Assembly (NCBI GenBank): GCA_002316005.1
Contig: DCIM01000090.1
Location: forward strand, 5,190-69,189
From: Prevotellaceae bacterium UBA1726
GTDB lineage: Bacteria; Bacteroidota; Bacteroidia; Bacteroidales; Bacteroidaceae
Direction: 5' to 3'
DNA length: 64,000 nucleotides
Within the stretch, counting starts at the first letter, position 1; each line of letters starts with the position of its first letter. The notes beneath the pieces were generated by a model. The model had not been told where the DNA came from. It ran no database searches and saw only the letters and a program-made list of their open reading frames with translations. The position numbers and the translations under genes were made by a program. Of the stretch, positions 49,577 to 58,145 are shown in pieces.

Positions 49577-50494
49577 ATGAAAACTCTTTCAAATGAAGTT
49601 CTCTCCATAGCCGTAAAAGAGCATGGAGCAGAGTTGGCAAGTATAAAGAAAGGTGAGCGCGAGTATCTGTGGCAGGCATATCCAGAATATTGGAAGCGCC
49701 ACTCGCCAGTGCTTTTCCCAATTGTGGGAGCCCTCTGGAATGGTAACTACTATTCACATGGCGAGACTTACAATCTGGGACAGCATGGTTTTGCTCGTGA
49801 TATGGATTTCCGTCTTGTAAGCGAAAGCGAGACAGAACTGTGGTACGAACTCGAATCATCTTCTGCAACAAAGCGATTCTATCCTTACGAATTCCGCCTT
49901 ACCATTGGCTACAGACTTCACGACAATGTTGTTGATGTCATCTGGAAAGTGAAGAATACCGGTATGGAAAATATGAGTTTCCAGATTGGTGCTCATCCTG
50001 CATTCTACTGGCCTTTGCTTTCTGACGAGACTATTGCAGAGGGCGTTTCGGCAATGGATGCTCGTCTTGCTGAGGACAACAAGCGTGGATTCTTCCTCCT
50101 TGCACCAAAAGCTGACAAAGTGAAGTCTTCTGTAATAACAGAAAAAGGCTGTGTTGGTCCAGAGGCTGCTAAGGAAGTGGCACTTGAAGATGGTTATCTC
50201 GCTCTTGATACAGACTCGTTCAATCAGGATGCACTTATTCTGGAAGACGGTCAGGTTGAGGTAGTTACACTCTGCGATCAAGACAAGAATCCATATTTGA
50301 CGCTGAAATTTGATGCTCCTCTCGTTGGTCTTTGGTCACCTCCAGGCAAGAATGCTCCATTCGTCTGCATTGAACCATGGTATGGTCGTACAGATGATGT
50401 TGGCTATAACGACTATTATGAGGATCGCAAATGGATGCAGCATCTTGGTTTGGGTCGTGAGTTTGTGTCAACTTACCAGATTGTAATTGAGTAA
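49577..50494 (+). CDS. Aldose 1-epimerase family protein (LacX-like)
   Basis: A 305-residue galactose mutarotase-fold protein. HGFARDMDF and IGAHPAFYWPL carry the expected His residues, and a CIEPWYGRTDDVG stretch near the end is typical of the LacX/YihR-like branch. The natural sugar is unknown. It lies 15 nt after metY and is probably co-transcribed. ATG at 49577 is preferred over a TTG at 49574. Confidence 0.88.
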   Translation: MKTLSNEVLSIAVKEHGAELASIKKGEREYLWQAYPEYWKRHSPVLFPIVGALWNGNYYSHGETYNLGQHGFARDMDFRLVSESETELWYELESSSATKRFYPYEFRLTIGYRLHDNVVDVIWKVKNTGMENMSFQIGAHPAFYWPLLSDETIAEGVSAMDARLAEDNKRGFFLLAPKADKVKSSVITEKGCVGPEAAKEVALEDGYLALDTDSFNQDALILEDGQVEVVTLCDQDKNPYLTLKFDAPLVGLWSPPGKNAPFVCIEPWYGRTDDVGYNDYYEDRKWMQHLGLGREFVSTYQIVIE

Positions 50495-50526
50495 ATGGCT
50501 ATTGGCAGTAATTATCAGCAGCAAGC

Positions 50527-51411
50527 ATGAAGCATTCGATAAAGGTTTATAGGCGATATTTCACATACCTGCAGAGGAGAGGGACTCAACCTGCAGTAAA
50601 GCAGAAAGCATTGATGGGAGAACACCAGTGCTTGAACTGCGGTATGACTTATGTGGGCAATTTCTGTCCTTGTTGTGGCCAGACAGCAAGTACCGCTCGT
50701 TTCACAATAAAGCAAACACTTAATCATCTGCTTTTCTTCTTTACGAAATTTGATGATAAGTTCAAGCATACCGTAGTAAGTCTCCTTTATCGCCCTGGAT
50801 ACATGATACGCGAATATATCACCGGTCATCGCGTGAACTATATGCGTCCTATCCAGATGCTTGTCTGCTTGGTGACTGTATATGCCATCCTTTCTTATTT
50901 TCTCTTGCCAGCTCATGAACCCGCAAAACTTTTGGGCGCTATTAATAATGCTACGGATGGTGGTCTTGCAACGGCTGTTGCCAACAATCCTTTCTTGAGC
51001 ACATGCCACAAACTGATAGAGAAAGGAATGAACAATACTGTTGTGCGAACCCTTTCGTTTGTGGTAATGCTTACATTTGCCTCAAAGTTGGTATTCTGCA
51101 GAAATTCAATTGGTCGTCAATTCAATCTTGCAGAACACTTCTATGTGTTTGTTTTTGTGGCTTGCCTTAATAAGATTATCGACTTCATATTGCTCCCATT
51201 GGATGTGTTAGAGAAGAATTTGGAAGGTCATTCATTCCTTTATTTCCTTCTTTTGTGGTTTGTGATATGCCAACTGTATCAGGTTGGAAAACGCAAGGGA
51301 TTCTATTATGCTTTTATGGTGGGATTTGTGGCTGTAGTTGAAATTTTCTTGTTGGTAGTCGTTCTTGTTATGATTCTCGCTATGACAGGAGTGATAAATA
51401 TAATGGATTAA
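50527..51411 (+). CDS. DUF3667 zinc-ribbon membrane protein
   Basis: A 294-residue inner-membrane protein. An N-terminal zinc ribbon uses CLNCG and CPCCGQ (~37-55). Four or more transmembrane helices follow, among them MLVCLVTVYAILSYFLLP (~115) and several in the last 100 residues. DUF3667 proteins are common in Bacteroidetes and of unknown role. It lies 5 nt upstream of the next gene and is likely co-transcribed. Confidence 0.87.
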   Translation: MKHSIKVYRRYFTYLQRRGTQPAVKQKALMGEHQCLNCGMTYVGNFCPCCGQTASTARFTIKQTLNHLLFFFTKFDDKFKHTVVSLLYRPGYMIREYITGHRVNYMRPIQMLVCLVTVYAILSYFLLPAHEPAKLLGAINNATDGGLATAVANNPFLSTCHKLIEKGMNNTVVRTLSFVVMLTFASKLVFCRNSIGRQFNLAEHFYVFVFVACLNKIIDFILLPLDVLEKNLEGHSFLYFLLLWFVICQLYQVGKRKGFYYAFMVGFVAVVEIFLLVVVLVMILAMTGVINIMD

Positions 51412-51416
51412 AACAT

Positions 51417-52265
51417 ATGTATTATATAGAAAATGAACCCCGTGAAGCTCGTGAGGCTCGCGAACTGATTCTCAGAGAGTATGGGGATATTGAATTTCAG
51501 GAGGAGGGACACATCTATACTCTCCACGGACAAGTGATTGAAACTACAATCTCGGGTCTTGGACATAGATTTGAGTCGCGTCCTTTTGATACAGAACTGC
51601 AGGCCACTCGTTATGCCGAAAGACACGGAGAAACGCCTGAATACTGGAAAGCAAAGTGGGCTGCAAACTCGCTTCGTGCTACAACTATTGGAACAAAGAC
51701 TCACGAATATGGTGAATCGTTGGCTTATGTGCTGAACGGATTGCCAGAGGACATGATTCTTGAGAGTGCCCGTAGTCAGTATGATCCTGTGAAAAAGGAT
51801 ATCATTCCTTCACATAAGAAGGAAGAAGCGGCTGCATTTTTCCTTAAGAGACTACCGGAATCATATCATCTTGTGCTGAATGAGGCTCGTGTCTATTCAG
51901 GGAAGAACCCTGATCCAGCAAAGAACATAAAGGAATTGATTTGCGGAACCTTTGATATGCTATATTATGATGATGGTGCTGGCAATCCTGCAAAGGCAGG
52001 ATTTGTACTTCTCGACTACAAGACAAACTCTTCATTGACGAATGATTTTAATCGAAAATATGGCACTTGTCTGCTTCATCCTTTTGATGATATCTACGAG
52101 GAGAACCTTGGAATTTATACCATCCAGCTCTCGGCTTATCAGATGTTGCTCGAGGATATTGGCATTAAACTGAAGAGTCGTATTCTCGTTTGGCTCAAGG
52201 ATGATGGTACTTGTCAACTTGTTGCTGTGCCAGATGTGTCTGACCGACTGCGAAAGATATTGTAA
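51417..52265 (+). CDS. Putative PD-(D/E)XK superfamily nuclease
   Basis: A 282-residue protein resembling RecB/lambda-exonuclease-like nucleases. IGTKTHEYGESL (~100) provides the early His/Glu helix, CGTFDMLYY (~182) the metal-binding Asp, and VLLDYKTNSS (~202) the DxK motif; QLSAYQMLLE fits the downstream QxxxY helix. The order and spacing match PD-(D/E)XK_1 enzymes used in DNA recombination and by phages. No helicase or recombinase partner is nearby. Assignment rests on motifs. Confidence 0.72.
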   Translation: MYYIENEPREAREARELILREYGDIEFQEEGHIYTLHGQVIETTISGLGHRFESRPFDTELQATRYAERHGETPEYWKAKWAANSLRATTIGTKTHEYGESLAYVLNGLPEDMILESARSQYDPVKKDIIPSHKKEEAAAFFLKRLPESYHLVLNEARVYSGKNPDPAKNIKELICGTFDMLYYDDGAGNPAKAGFVLLDYKTNSSLTNDFNRKYGTCLLHPFDDIYEENLGIYTIQLSAYQMLLEDIGIKLKSRILVWLKDDGTCQLVAVPDVSDRLRKIL

Positions 52266-52431
52266 TACCCAATAACGAAGAGGGAAAAGCGATTTTATTA
52301 TCTGTTTTTTCCTTTTTCTTTGTGTATTATTTGAAATTCTTTGAAGATAGTATTGCAATTTGAAAAATAATTGTTAACTTTGTGTTCAAGTATTGCACTT
52401 ATGTGAGTTACGAGACAATAATGTAGTGATT

Positions 52432-52710
52432 ATGGCAAGCTTAATAAAATCAATAAGAGAAGCATATCATCGCAGAAAGGCGCGCAAATGCCTTGAAAAG
52501 TGGAAGATGCATCATTCTCATGTAGGAGACCTATCTATCAGTCATAAGTTTGAGATGGCTGATATTTATGCAGACCTTTATTGGTATGCTCCAATAAATG
52601 GAGTGAAACGCGAGATAATGTATCAACGCCACACCTTCAAAGGAATGAAGGAACATATTGAACATGATGAGCGCGAGCTTTTACCAAAGCGAGTCGCTTC
52701 CTTCAAATAA
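52432..52710 (+). CDS. Small basic protein of unknown function
   Basis: A 92-residue, His/Lys/Arg-rich protein (AYHRRKARKCLEKWKMHHSH at the start), with no signal or membrane helix. The middle has DIYADLYWYAPINGV. No family recognised. A TAACTTTG box at 52375-52382 and a strong terminator after the stop define a single-gene transcript, which supports it being real. Confidence 0.7.
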   Translation: MASLIKSIREAYHRRKARKCLEKWKMHHSHVGDLSISHKFEMADIYADLYWYAPINGVKREIMYQRHTFKGMKEHIEHDERELLPKRVASFK

Positions 52711-52713
52711 AGA

Positions 52714-52763
52714 AAATGTTGCTAAGTAAAGACATTGGTTCTTCTTAGCAACATTTTTTGTTT
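52714..52763 (+). terminator. Strong intrinsic terminator
   Basis: AAATGTTGCTAAG (52714-52726) and CTTAGCAACATTT (52744-52756) form a perfect 13-bp stem followed by a T-rich tail. Confidence 0.9.
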
Positions 52764-52822
52764 TTCCCCATTTCGAATTGCCGCCAAATACTAAATAGTA
52801 ATGACTGCCTACTTTAGGGCAT

Positions 52823-52855
52823 AAAAAAACCGCCAGACTCTGAGAGTGAGGCGGT
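52823..52855 (-). terminator. Intrinsic terminator of the small lipoprotein gene
   Basis: On the minus strand ACCGCC (52855-52850) pairs with GGCGGT (52834-52829), with an inner ACTCT/AGAGT stem, followed by a run of seven T. Confidence 0.9.
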
Positions 52856-52883
52856 ATCCTGTAAATTTAAGTTCGTGCTTAAA

Positions 52884-53039
52884 TTACTCAGCAACAGTTG
52901 TATCAACAGCAGCAGTGTCAACAGCAGTTGTGTCAACAACAGTTGTGTCATTCTCCTCTGCAGGAGCAGCTGTCTTGTTACCACATGAAGCGAAAGAGAT
53001 AGCTGCGATAGCAACGAACATCAAAACTAATTTCTTCAT
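52884..53039 (-). CDS. 51-residue lipoprotein with Val-Asp-Thr repeats
   Basis: A very small lipoprotein: a basic start (MKKLVLMF), a hydrophobic segment and a lipobox FASC (C19). The mature chain is only ~33 residues, an acidic Thr/Val/Asp repeat (DTTVVDTTAVDTAAVDTTV). It has its own promoter box (TACCTTTG, 53100-53093 on the minus strand) and a strong terminator, so expression as a single abundant message is plausible. Function unknown; it may be a surface or spacer lipoprotein. Confidence 0.8.
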   Translation of the reverse strand: MKKLVLMFVAIAAISFASCGNKTAAPAEENDTTVVDTTAVDTAAVDTTVAE

Positions 53040-53238
53040 TTTTTTAAGCTTTTTAAATCAGTAAAACAATCAATTGTTATTTAAAACCGATGCAAAGGTA
53101 ATACTTTTTTTTATACTGCGTTACTTTTTTTAGGTTTTTTTTTTGCCTTTTTGTGTAACTATTTTGCAAAGTGTTGAAAATCAGTGTATTACCAATGTTT
53201 AATTTGTGTTAACGAAATGGGGCATTGATAAAAATCAA

Positions 53239-53895
53239 TCATTTTTCGTTCTTTTTGTGTCCCCACACATAATGCTTAAGGAGGAAATATCCTATGCCGA
53301 GAGCCACTAAAGCAACAATGGCAATCTTGATATACTCGCTATAATGCTCAATCTGATCCTTGAGTTGATCTGCAGGAACAAGTGTGTAGAGATACCATCC
53401 AAGGGCTGCAAGAATACAGTTCCAGACGCCAGCACCAATAGTGGTGTAGAGAATGAACTTCCAATAGTTCATTCGAGCCAAACCAGCAGGGATGGAAATA
53501 AGATGGCGAATTCCCGGAACAAGACGACCTGTGATAGTTGCCAGTTTTCCGTGGTTATCGAAATAAGCCTCTGATTTCTCCACTTTCTCCTGATTGAGAA
53601 GGCACAGATGGCCAATCTTGCTATTCGCGAACCTATATATAATAGGGCGACCGAGATAATAGCCGGCTGCATAGTTGATGCTTGCACCCATATCTGCTCC
53701 AATCGTTGCAAGGATGATGATGAGAAGGACATTCACATCGCCACTTGCTGCACGATAGGCGGCAGGAGTCACAACAAACTCCGAAGGAACAGGAATAACA
53801 GTGCTCTCGAGTAACATCAAGAACCAAGAGCACAAGTAGACCATTCCCTCGTGCATCTGCATTATCCAATCGAATATGCTATTCAACCAACCCAT
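53239..53895 (-). CDS. DedA family membrane protein
   Basis: A 218-residue DedA/VTT-type inner-membrane protein. The family reentrant motifs are present: LESTVIPVPSEF, GADMGASINYAAGYYLGR and GRLVPGIRHLISIPAGLARM. Members flip undecaprenyl phosphate or phospholipids. Four or five hydrophobic helices are visible, ending with AIVALVALGIGYFLL and a basic tail. Its ATG overlaps the glnS stop by one base, so the two are coupled. Confidence 0.92.
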   Translation of the reverse strand: MGWLNSIFDWIMQMHEGMVYLCSWFLMLLESTVIPVPSEFVVTPAAYRAASGDVNVLLIIILATIGADMGASINYAAGYYLGRPIIYRFANSKIGHLCLLNQEKVEKSEAYFDNHGKLATITGRLVPGIRHLISIPAGLARMNYWKFILYTTIGAGVWNCILAALGWYLYTLVPADQLKDQIEHYSEYIKIAIVALVALGIGYFLLKHYVWGHKKNEK

Positions 53896-55664
53896 TACTT
53901 ACCCTTGCTTTCCTTGAGTCCTACTGTAGAGTTGAATACAGGCTTCTCTGGTGTTGAATCAGGGTCAACATTGAAGTAGCCTGTACGCTGGAACTGCAGA
54001 TATGTGAGTGCTGGGAGTTCTGCGGCAAACTTCTCAACAAATGCATTCTTGTTGATGTTCAATGAGTTAGGGTTGATGAAAGGACGCATAGCGTCAATTC
54101 CGCGAACACCATTCTCCTTCTCGTACTGCTTGATAGCATCACGAGGATTCTCGCAAGTCCAGAGACACTCGTAGTTGCGAACCTCAGCAGGAATACAATG
54201 GTCAACAGAAACCCAGTGGATTGTACCTTTCACCTTACGGTTTGCACCTTCTGTGCCTGCAAGAGAGTTAGAATCATAAGTACAGTAGATTTCCTCAACC
54301 TCACCAGTTTCCTCATTAGCCTTGAAACCAGTACAGTCAACGATATAAGCGCTCTTGAGACGAGTCTCCTTACCAGGATACATACGGAAGAACTTCTTGT
54401 CAGGCTCTGCCTTGAAGTCCTCACGCTCAATCCAAATCTCGCGAGAGAATTCGATTGTATGAGTGTTACCCTCCATAATGATGTTGCCTTCAGCATCCTT
54501 CAACTCTGGGTTGTTGACAACCTCAAGGTTTTCAACCTTCCCCTCAGGGTAGTTGGTGATAATCACCTTCACAGGATTGAGAACTGCAGACACACGAGTA
54601 GAACGCTCGTTGAGGTCGGCACGAGCAGCAGCCTCCATCAACTTGATGTCGTTCAAGGCATCAAATGTGGTGTAACCGATAGAATCAATGAAACGGAGGA
54701 TTGACTCAGGAGAATATCCACGACGACGAATACCACAGATTGTAGGCATACGAGGGTCATCCCAGCCATTAACGACACCTTCCTTTGTGAGAATCAGGAG
54801 GTTACGCTTTGACATAAGAGTATAGTTCAGGTTGAGTTTGTTGAACTCGAACTGACGAGGGCGGTTGTCCTCAATATTCTCTGTCTCGCCCTTCCACTCC
54901 TTAATCCATGTTACGAACAAGTCGTAAAGATCGCGGTGAGGCACGAATTCAAGTGTACAGATAGAGTGTGTGACACCCTCAAGATAGTCGCTCTGTCCGT
55001 GTGTGAAGTCGTACATTGGGTAAGCGTTCCACTTATTGCCAGTACGCCAATGAGGCATATTCAATACGCGATACATGATAGGATCGCGGAAATGCATATT
55101 TGGCGAAGCCATATCGATCTTTGCACGAAGAATCATCTTGCCAGGTTCAACATTTCCCGAGTTCATCTGCTCGAACAAAGCAAGGCTTTCCTCAACAGGA
55201 CGATCGCGGTAAGGCGAGTTTGTACCTGCCTGAGTTGGAGTACCTTTCTGTTCAGCAATCTGCTCAGAAGTCTGCTCGTCAACATAAGCGCGACCTTGTT
55301 TGATGCACCAAACGGCAAAGTCCCAGAGATCCTGGAAATAGTCAGAAGCATATACCAACTCTCCCCACTTGAAACCAAGCCACTCGATATCTCGCTTGAT
55401 AGCCTCTACATATTCAGTATCCTCCTTTTGAGGGTTTGTGTCATCCATACGTAGATTGCAGACGCCACCGAACTTCTCGGCTACTCCAAAGTCCATTGCG
55501 ATGGCCTTTGCATGACCGATATGCAGATAGCCGTTAGGCTCTGGTGGGAAACGGGTTTGCAGACGACCACCGTTCTTACCTTCAGCAAGATCGCTGGCAA
55601 TAATCTGTTCAATGAAGTTGAGACTCTTCTTCTCTTCTACTACCTTTTCTTCTGTGTTTGCCAT
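53895..55664 (-). CDS. glnS: Glutamine--tRNA ligase
   Basis: Charges tRNA-Gln directly with glutamine. The 589-residue class I synthetase shows PEPNGYLHIGHAK (HIGH motif), RMDDTNPQKE, and LMSKRNLL (KMSKS-like loop), and the C-terminal beta-barrel anticodon-binding domains. Length is typical. Presence of glnS implies that the organism does not depend only on the transamidation route for Gln-tRNA. Confidence 0.97.
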   Translation of the reverse strand: MANTEEKVVEEKKSLNFIEQIIASDLAEGKNGGRLQTRFPPEPNGYLHIGHAKAIAMDFGVAEKFGGVCNLRMDDTNPQKEDTEYVEAIKRDIEWLGFKWGELVYASDYFQDLWDFAVWCIKQGRAYVDEQTSEQIAEQKGTPTQAGTNSPYRDRPVEESLALFEQMNSGNVEPGKMILRAKIDMASPNMHFRDPIMYRVLNMPHWRTGNKWNAYPMYDFTHGQSDYLEGVTHSICTLEFVPHRDLYDLFVTWIKEWKGETENIEDNRPRQFEFNKLNLNYTLMSKRNLLILTKEGVVNGWDDPRMPTICGIRRRGYSPESILRFIDSIGYTTFDALNDIKLMEAAARADLNERSTRVSAVLNPVKVIITNYPEGKVENLEVVNNPELKDAEGNIIMEGNTHTIEFSREIWIEREDFKAEPDKKFFRMYPGKETRLKSAYIVDCTGFKANEETGEVEEIYCTYDSNSLAGTEGANRKVKGTIHWVSVDHCIPAEVRNYECLWTCENPRDAIKQYEKENGVRGIDAMRPFINPNSLNINKNAFVEKFAAELPALTYLQFQRTGYFNVDPDSTPEKPVFNSTVGLKESKGK

Positions 55665-55733
55665 AATTTATAATTGACTTGTTATTTATTGCTTTTTATT
55701 CTTGTTTCTGCCCTTGCCTTTATAACCACTAAG

Positions 55734-55772
55734 CCCTCCTCTGTGTTGAGAGAGAAGGGTAGGGATGAGGCC
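55734..55772. repeat. CCCTCYYC palindromic repeat, divergent copy 4
   Basis: CCCTCCTCTGTGTTGAGAGA, then GAAGGGTAGGGATGAGGCC: a decayed relative of the repeats at 22547 and 25285. It lies between mltG and glnS. Confidence 0.55.
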
Positions 55773-55777
55773 ACGGC

Positions 55778-56815
55778 TTATTGTATACCTCTTGCGTTAA
55801 GTGCCATACTGTACTTTCGAGCGTTGTTCTGATGCTCGGCATAAGTCTCGGCAAAGTTGTGAGTGCCCGAGAAGTCCTCTTTTGCACACATATAATAGTA
55901 ATTGTGACGGACCAGATTCAGTACTGCGTCAATGCCTGCAACCGAAGGAATTCGGATAGGACCAGGAGGCAGACCGACATTCGTATATGTATTATAAGGT
56001 GAGTTGGTTGTAAGCCAGTCGCGATAAACTCGACGAGCCTCAAAGTCCTTACGTGCGAATTTTATTGTTGGGTCGGCCTGAAGAGGCATTCCAATCTGCA
56101 AGCGGTTGTAGTACATACCTGCAATCATCGGCTTTTCGCCATTGTTGGCAGTCTCTTCGTCGATAATCGAAGCAAGCGTGATAACCTGTACTGGCGTAAG
56201 TCCCAGCGACAGAGCCTTCTGCTTTCGGTCGCTTGTCCAGAAAGCATCCGACTCTTTGTTCATTCTTTCCATGAATTTCTCCAATGGAATATCCCAATAA
56301 ACCTCGTAGGTATTAGGGATAAACATACTTATGACGGTCATTGTGTCATAGCCCATCTTCTGGCAGAAAGCCTCGTCCGAGAGCATTTTCTTCACCTCAG
56401 CACTATCCACCATTAGGTGTTTTGACAGTTCTGCCGAAAGGCGTTCGGTTGTTCTAACCGAAGGAATTGTCAGTTTCATTGGGTCCTGACGACCGTTCTT
56501 CAGTTTGCGGAAAACGGTGAAAGTCATCTCGCCCGGTTTGATTTCATAACGGCCAGTGCGAATGTTGTCAGCATAACTGCTGTGACGAACCATTGTGGAG
56601 AATCCCGCAAAACTGTAACTCTTTGCAATTGTGTCAACCTTTGTCAAGACAGAATCAATTGTGTCGTCCTTGTCAACATACACATATCGCGCCTCGTCTC
56701 CCTTGAGGAAAGAGGCAAAGCCATACAGATAGCCGAGCACAAGAATTACCACAGCGCCTAATCCAAGGAGGAAGCAATATGGTTTCTTTGTATATTTGAA
56801 AGTTGGAATCTTCAT
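55778..56815 (-). CDS. mltG: Endolytic murein transglycosylase MltG
   Basis: Cleaves nascent glycan strands in the inner membrane and helps set glycan length. The 345-residue protein has a cytoplasmic N-terminus, one transmembrane helix (~13-35), a LysM-like region and the YceG domain with LASIIDEET (catalytic Glu) and PMIAGMYYNRL, then LQADPTIKFA and PYNTYTNVGLPPGPI. A minus-strand TAATTTTG box (56847-56840) implies the start at 56815, not the in-frame ATG at 56842. Confidence 0.94.
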   Translation of the reverse strand: MKIPTFKYTKKPYCFLLGLGAVVILVLGYLYGFASFLKGDEARYVYVDKDDTIDSVLTKVDTIAKSYSFAGFSTMVRHSSYADNIRTGRYEIKPGEMTFTVFRKLKNGRQDPMKLTIPSVRTTERLSAELSKHLMVDSAEVKKMLSDEAFCQKMGYDTMTVISMFIPNTYEVYWDIPLEKFMERMNKESDAFWTSDRKQKALSLGLTPVQVITLASIIDEETANNGEKPMIAGMYYNRLQIGMPLQADPTIKFARKDFEARRVYRDWLTTNSPYNTYTNVGLPPGPIRIPSVAGIDAVLNLVRHNYYYMCAKEDFSGTHNFAETYAEHQNNARKYSMALNARGIQ

Positions 56816-56935
56816 ACCTGATGTTTCATTAATCAAGTGCAAAATTACTAAATTTATTAGTAAAGTAATCGTTATTGCCCGAAAAAATTGTAATTTTGCA
56901 TGGAAAAAGAAACATAAAACAATTTTTGGTCAGTA

Positions 56936-57574
56936 ATGAAACAGTATTCAACATATATCTTCGACCTTGACGGCACACTTCTCAACACCCTTGGCGACCT
57001 TGCCGCAAGTTGCAATTTTGCACTTCGCGAGATGAAAATGCCCGAAAGGACAACTGACGAAATTCGTCGGTTTGTGGGCAATGGTGTGAAGAAACTTATT
57101 GAGAGAGCAGTACCTAAAGGTACTCCAAGCGAAACTGTAGAGCAGGCACTTGCCATTTTCCGCCAGCATTACCTTGAACATGGCCTTGACACAACAAAAC
57201 CTTATGAGGGTATAGACGAAATGCTTGCAGAACTGAAACGAAGAGGCAAGAATATTGCCGTTGTGAGCAATAAGTTCTATGATGCAACCCGCCAGTTGTG
57301 CCACCATTTCTTCCCCGATACTGTTGCTGTGGCAATAGGCGAGCGTGAGGGAATCAGCAAGAAACCCGCACCAGATACCGTCATTGCTGCACTTGAGGAA
57401 TTAGGCGTTTCGGCCGAAGGTGCTGTGTATGTGGGTGATAGTGAGGTGGATGTGCAGACGGCACAAAACTGCGGAATTCCTTGTATCTCAGTACTTTGGG
57501 GATTTCGCGACAAGGATTTCCTGAGCGAAAATGGTGCCACCACATTTGTTCTTCGCCCAGAAGAGATTCTATAA
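56936..57574 (+). CDS. gph: Phosphoglycolate phosphatase-type HAD hydrolase
   Basis: A 212-residue HAD phosphatase. Motif I is YIFDLDGTLLNTL, motif II is IAVVSNKF, motif III is KKPAPDTV and motif IV YVGDSEVDVQTA. The C1 cap and length match Gph-type enzymes, though specificity in the HAD family is weakly predicted by sequence. A TAATTTTG box at 56890-56897 drives it divergently from mltG. Confidence 0.88.
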   Translation: MKQYSTYIFDLDGTLLNTLGDLAASCNFALREMKMPERTTDEIRRFVGNGVKKLIERAVPKGTPSETVEQALAIFRQHYLEHGLDTTKPYEGIDEMLAELKRRGKNIAVVSNKFYDATRQLCHHFFPDTVAVAIGEREGISKKPAPDTVIAALEELGVSAEGAVYVGDSEVDVQTAQNCGIPCISVLWGFRDKDFLSENGATTFVLRPEEIL

Positions 57575-57705
57575 TCCTCCATTCTTTGGAAAGAAACTCT
57601 TAATCGCGATTTCTTGCTGTAAAGATTATTCAAACGGCTTGAAATTGCGGTTTTCTTTTTGTCGCTCAAAAACGCCTTTGTAACCATTTGATTTTCAAGC
57701 TGTTG

Positions 57706-57810
57706 CGAAATGGCTTAAATGAGCGTGTCATTCCACTGAAATGACGACCTCATTTAACTGAAATGACCACTTCATTTAACTGAAATGACCGGCTCATTTC
57801 ACTTAAATGA
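57706..57810. repeat. Palindromic array R4 (four clear units plus one degenerate, 22-bp period)
   Basis: Clear units start at 57728, 57750, 57772 and 57794; a decayed unit at 57706 keeps the TTAAATGA half. Spacers are GCGTG, CGACC, CCACT and CCGGC. It lies between gph and the porin gene; 57575-57705 holds nothing else recognisable. Confidence 0.92.
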
Positions 57811-58123
57811 CAAAGCGAAAAAATTGTGTAAAGAAAATTCGGAAGAAAAATAAAAAGGGGTTGCCCGATGATGTGATGAAAACTCCGAGAAAGGAAGTTT
57901 GGAGCGTACTATTACTTTTGTAATCCACCGGTGGAGAAAACTCGACTTAGGTCCAAAGGACTTTATATGGCCCGCCATTGGTAAGAGATACAATCTCCGA
58001 TTCAATCATAATTTTTTGATGAGTATCCCGATCGAACCGAACAACCCCCGAATTCTTTATTCTGACTGCAAAGTTACAGACATTTTTTCAATTTTCAAAA
58101 TCTTTGTCGCCTATTCTTCGTTG
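57811..58123. other. Non-coding stretch with short palindromes, no assigned function
   Basis: No credible gene. ATTAC-AAAA-type (57912 area), CCACCGGTGG (57926 area) and GGTCC-AAA-GGACT (57951 area) palindromes occur close together. A minus-strand TAACTTTG box near 58076-58069 points leftward into the stretch. A short non-coding transcript is possible but unproven. Confidence 0.3.
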
Positions 58124-58145
58124 AAAAAGCTTAGAGGCTTTTTTG
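58124..58145 (-). terminator. Terminator of the porin gene
   Basis: On the minus strand AAAAAGC pairs with GCTTTTT around TCTAA and is followed by T-rich sequence, immediately after the porin stop. Confidence 0.65.

Noticed and set aside
57799..58005. Leftward 68-codon frame between R4 and the porin terminator.
   Set aside because: It crosses the palindromic array, ends in low-complexity residues, and shows no recognisable domain.
58015..58055. A T-arm-like GGTTCGATC on the minus strand suggesting a tRNA end or attachment site.
   Set aside because: The flanking bases cannot form the five-pair T-stem, and no acceptor or anticodon arm is found.
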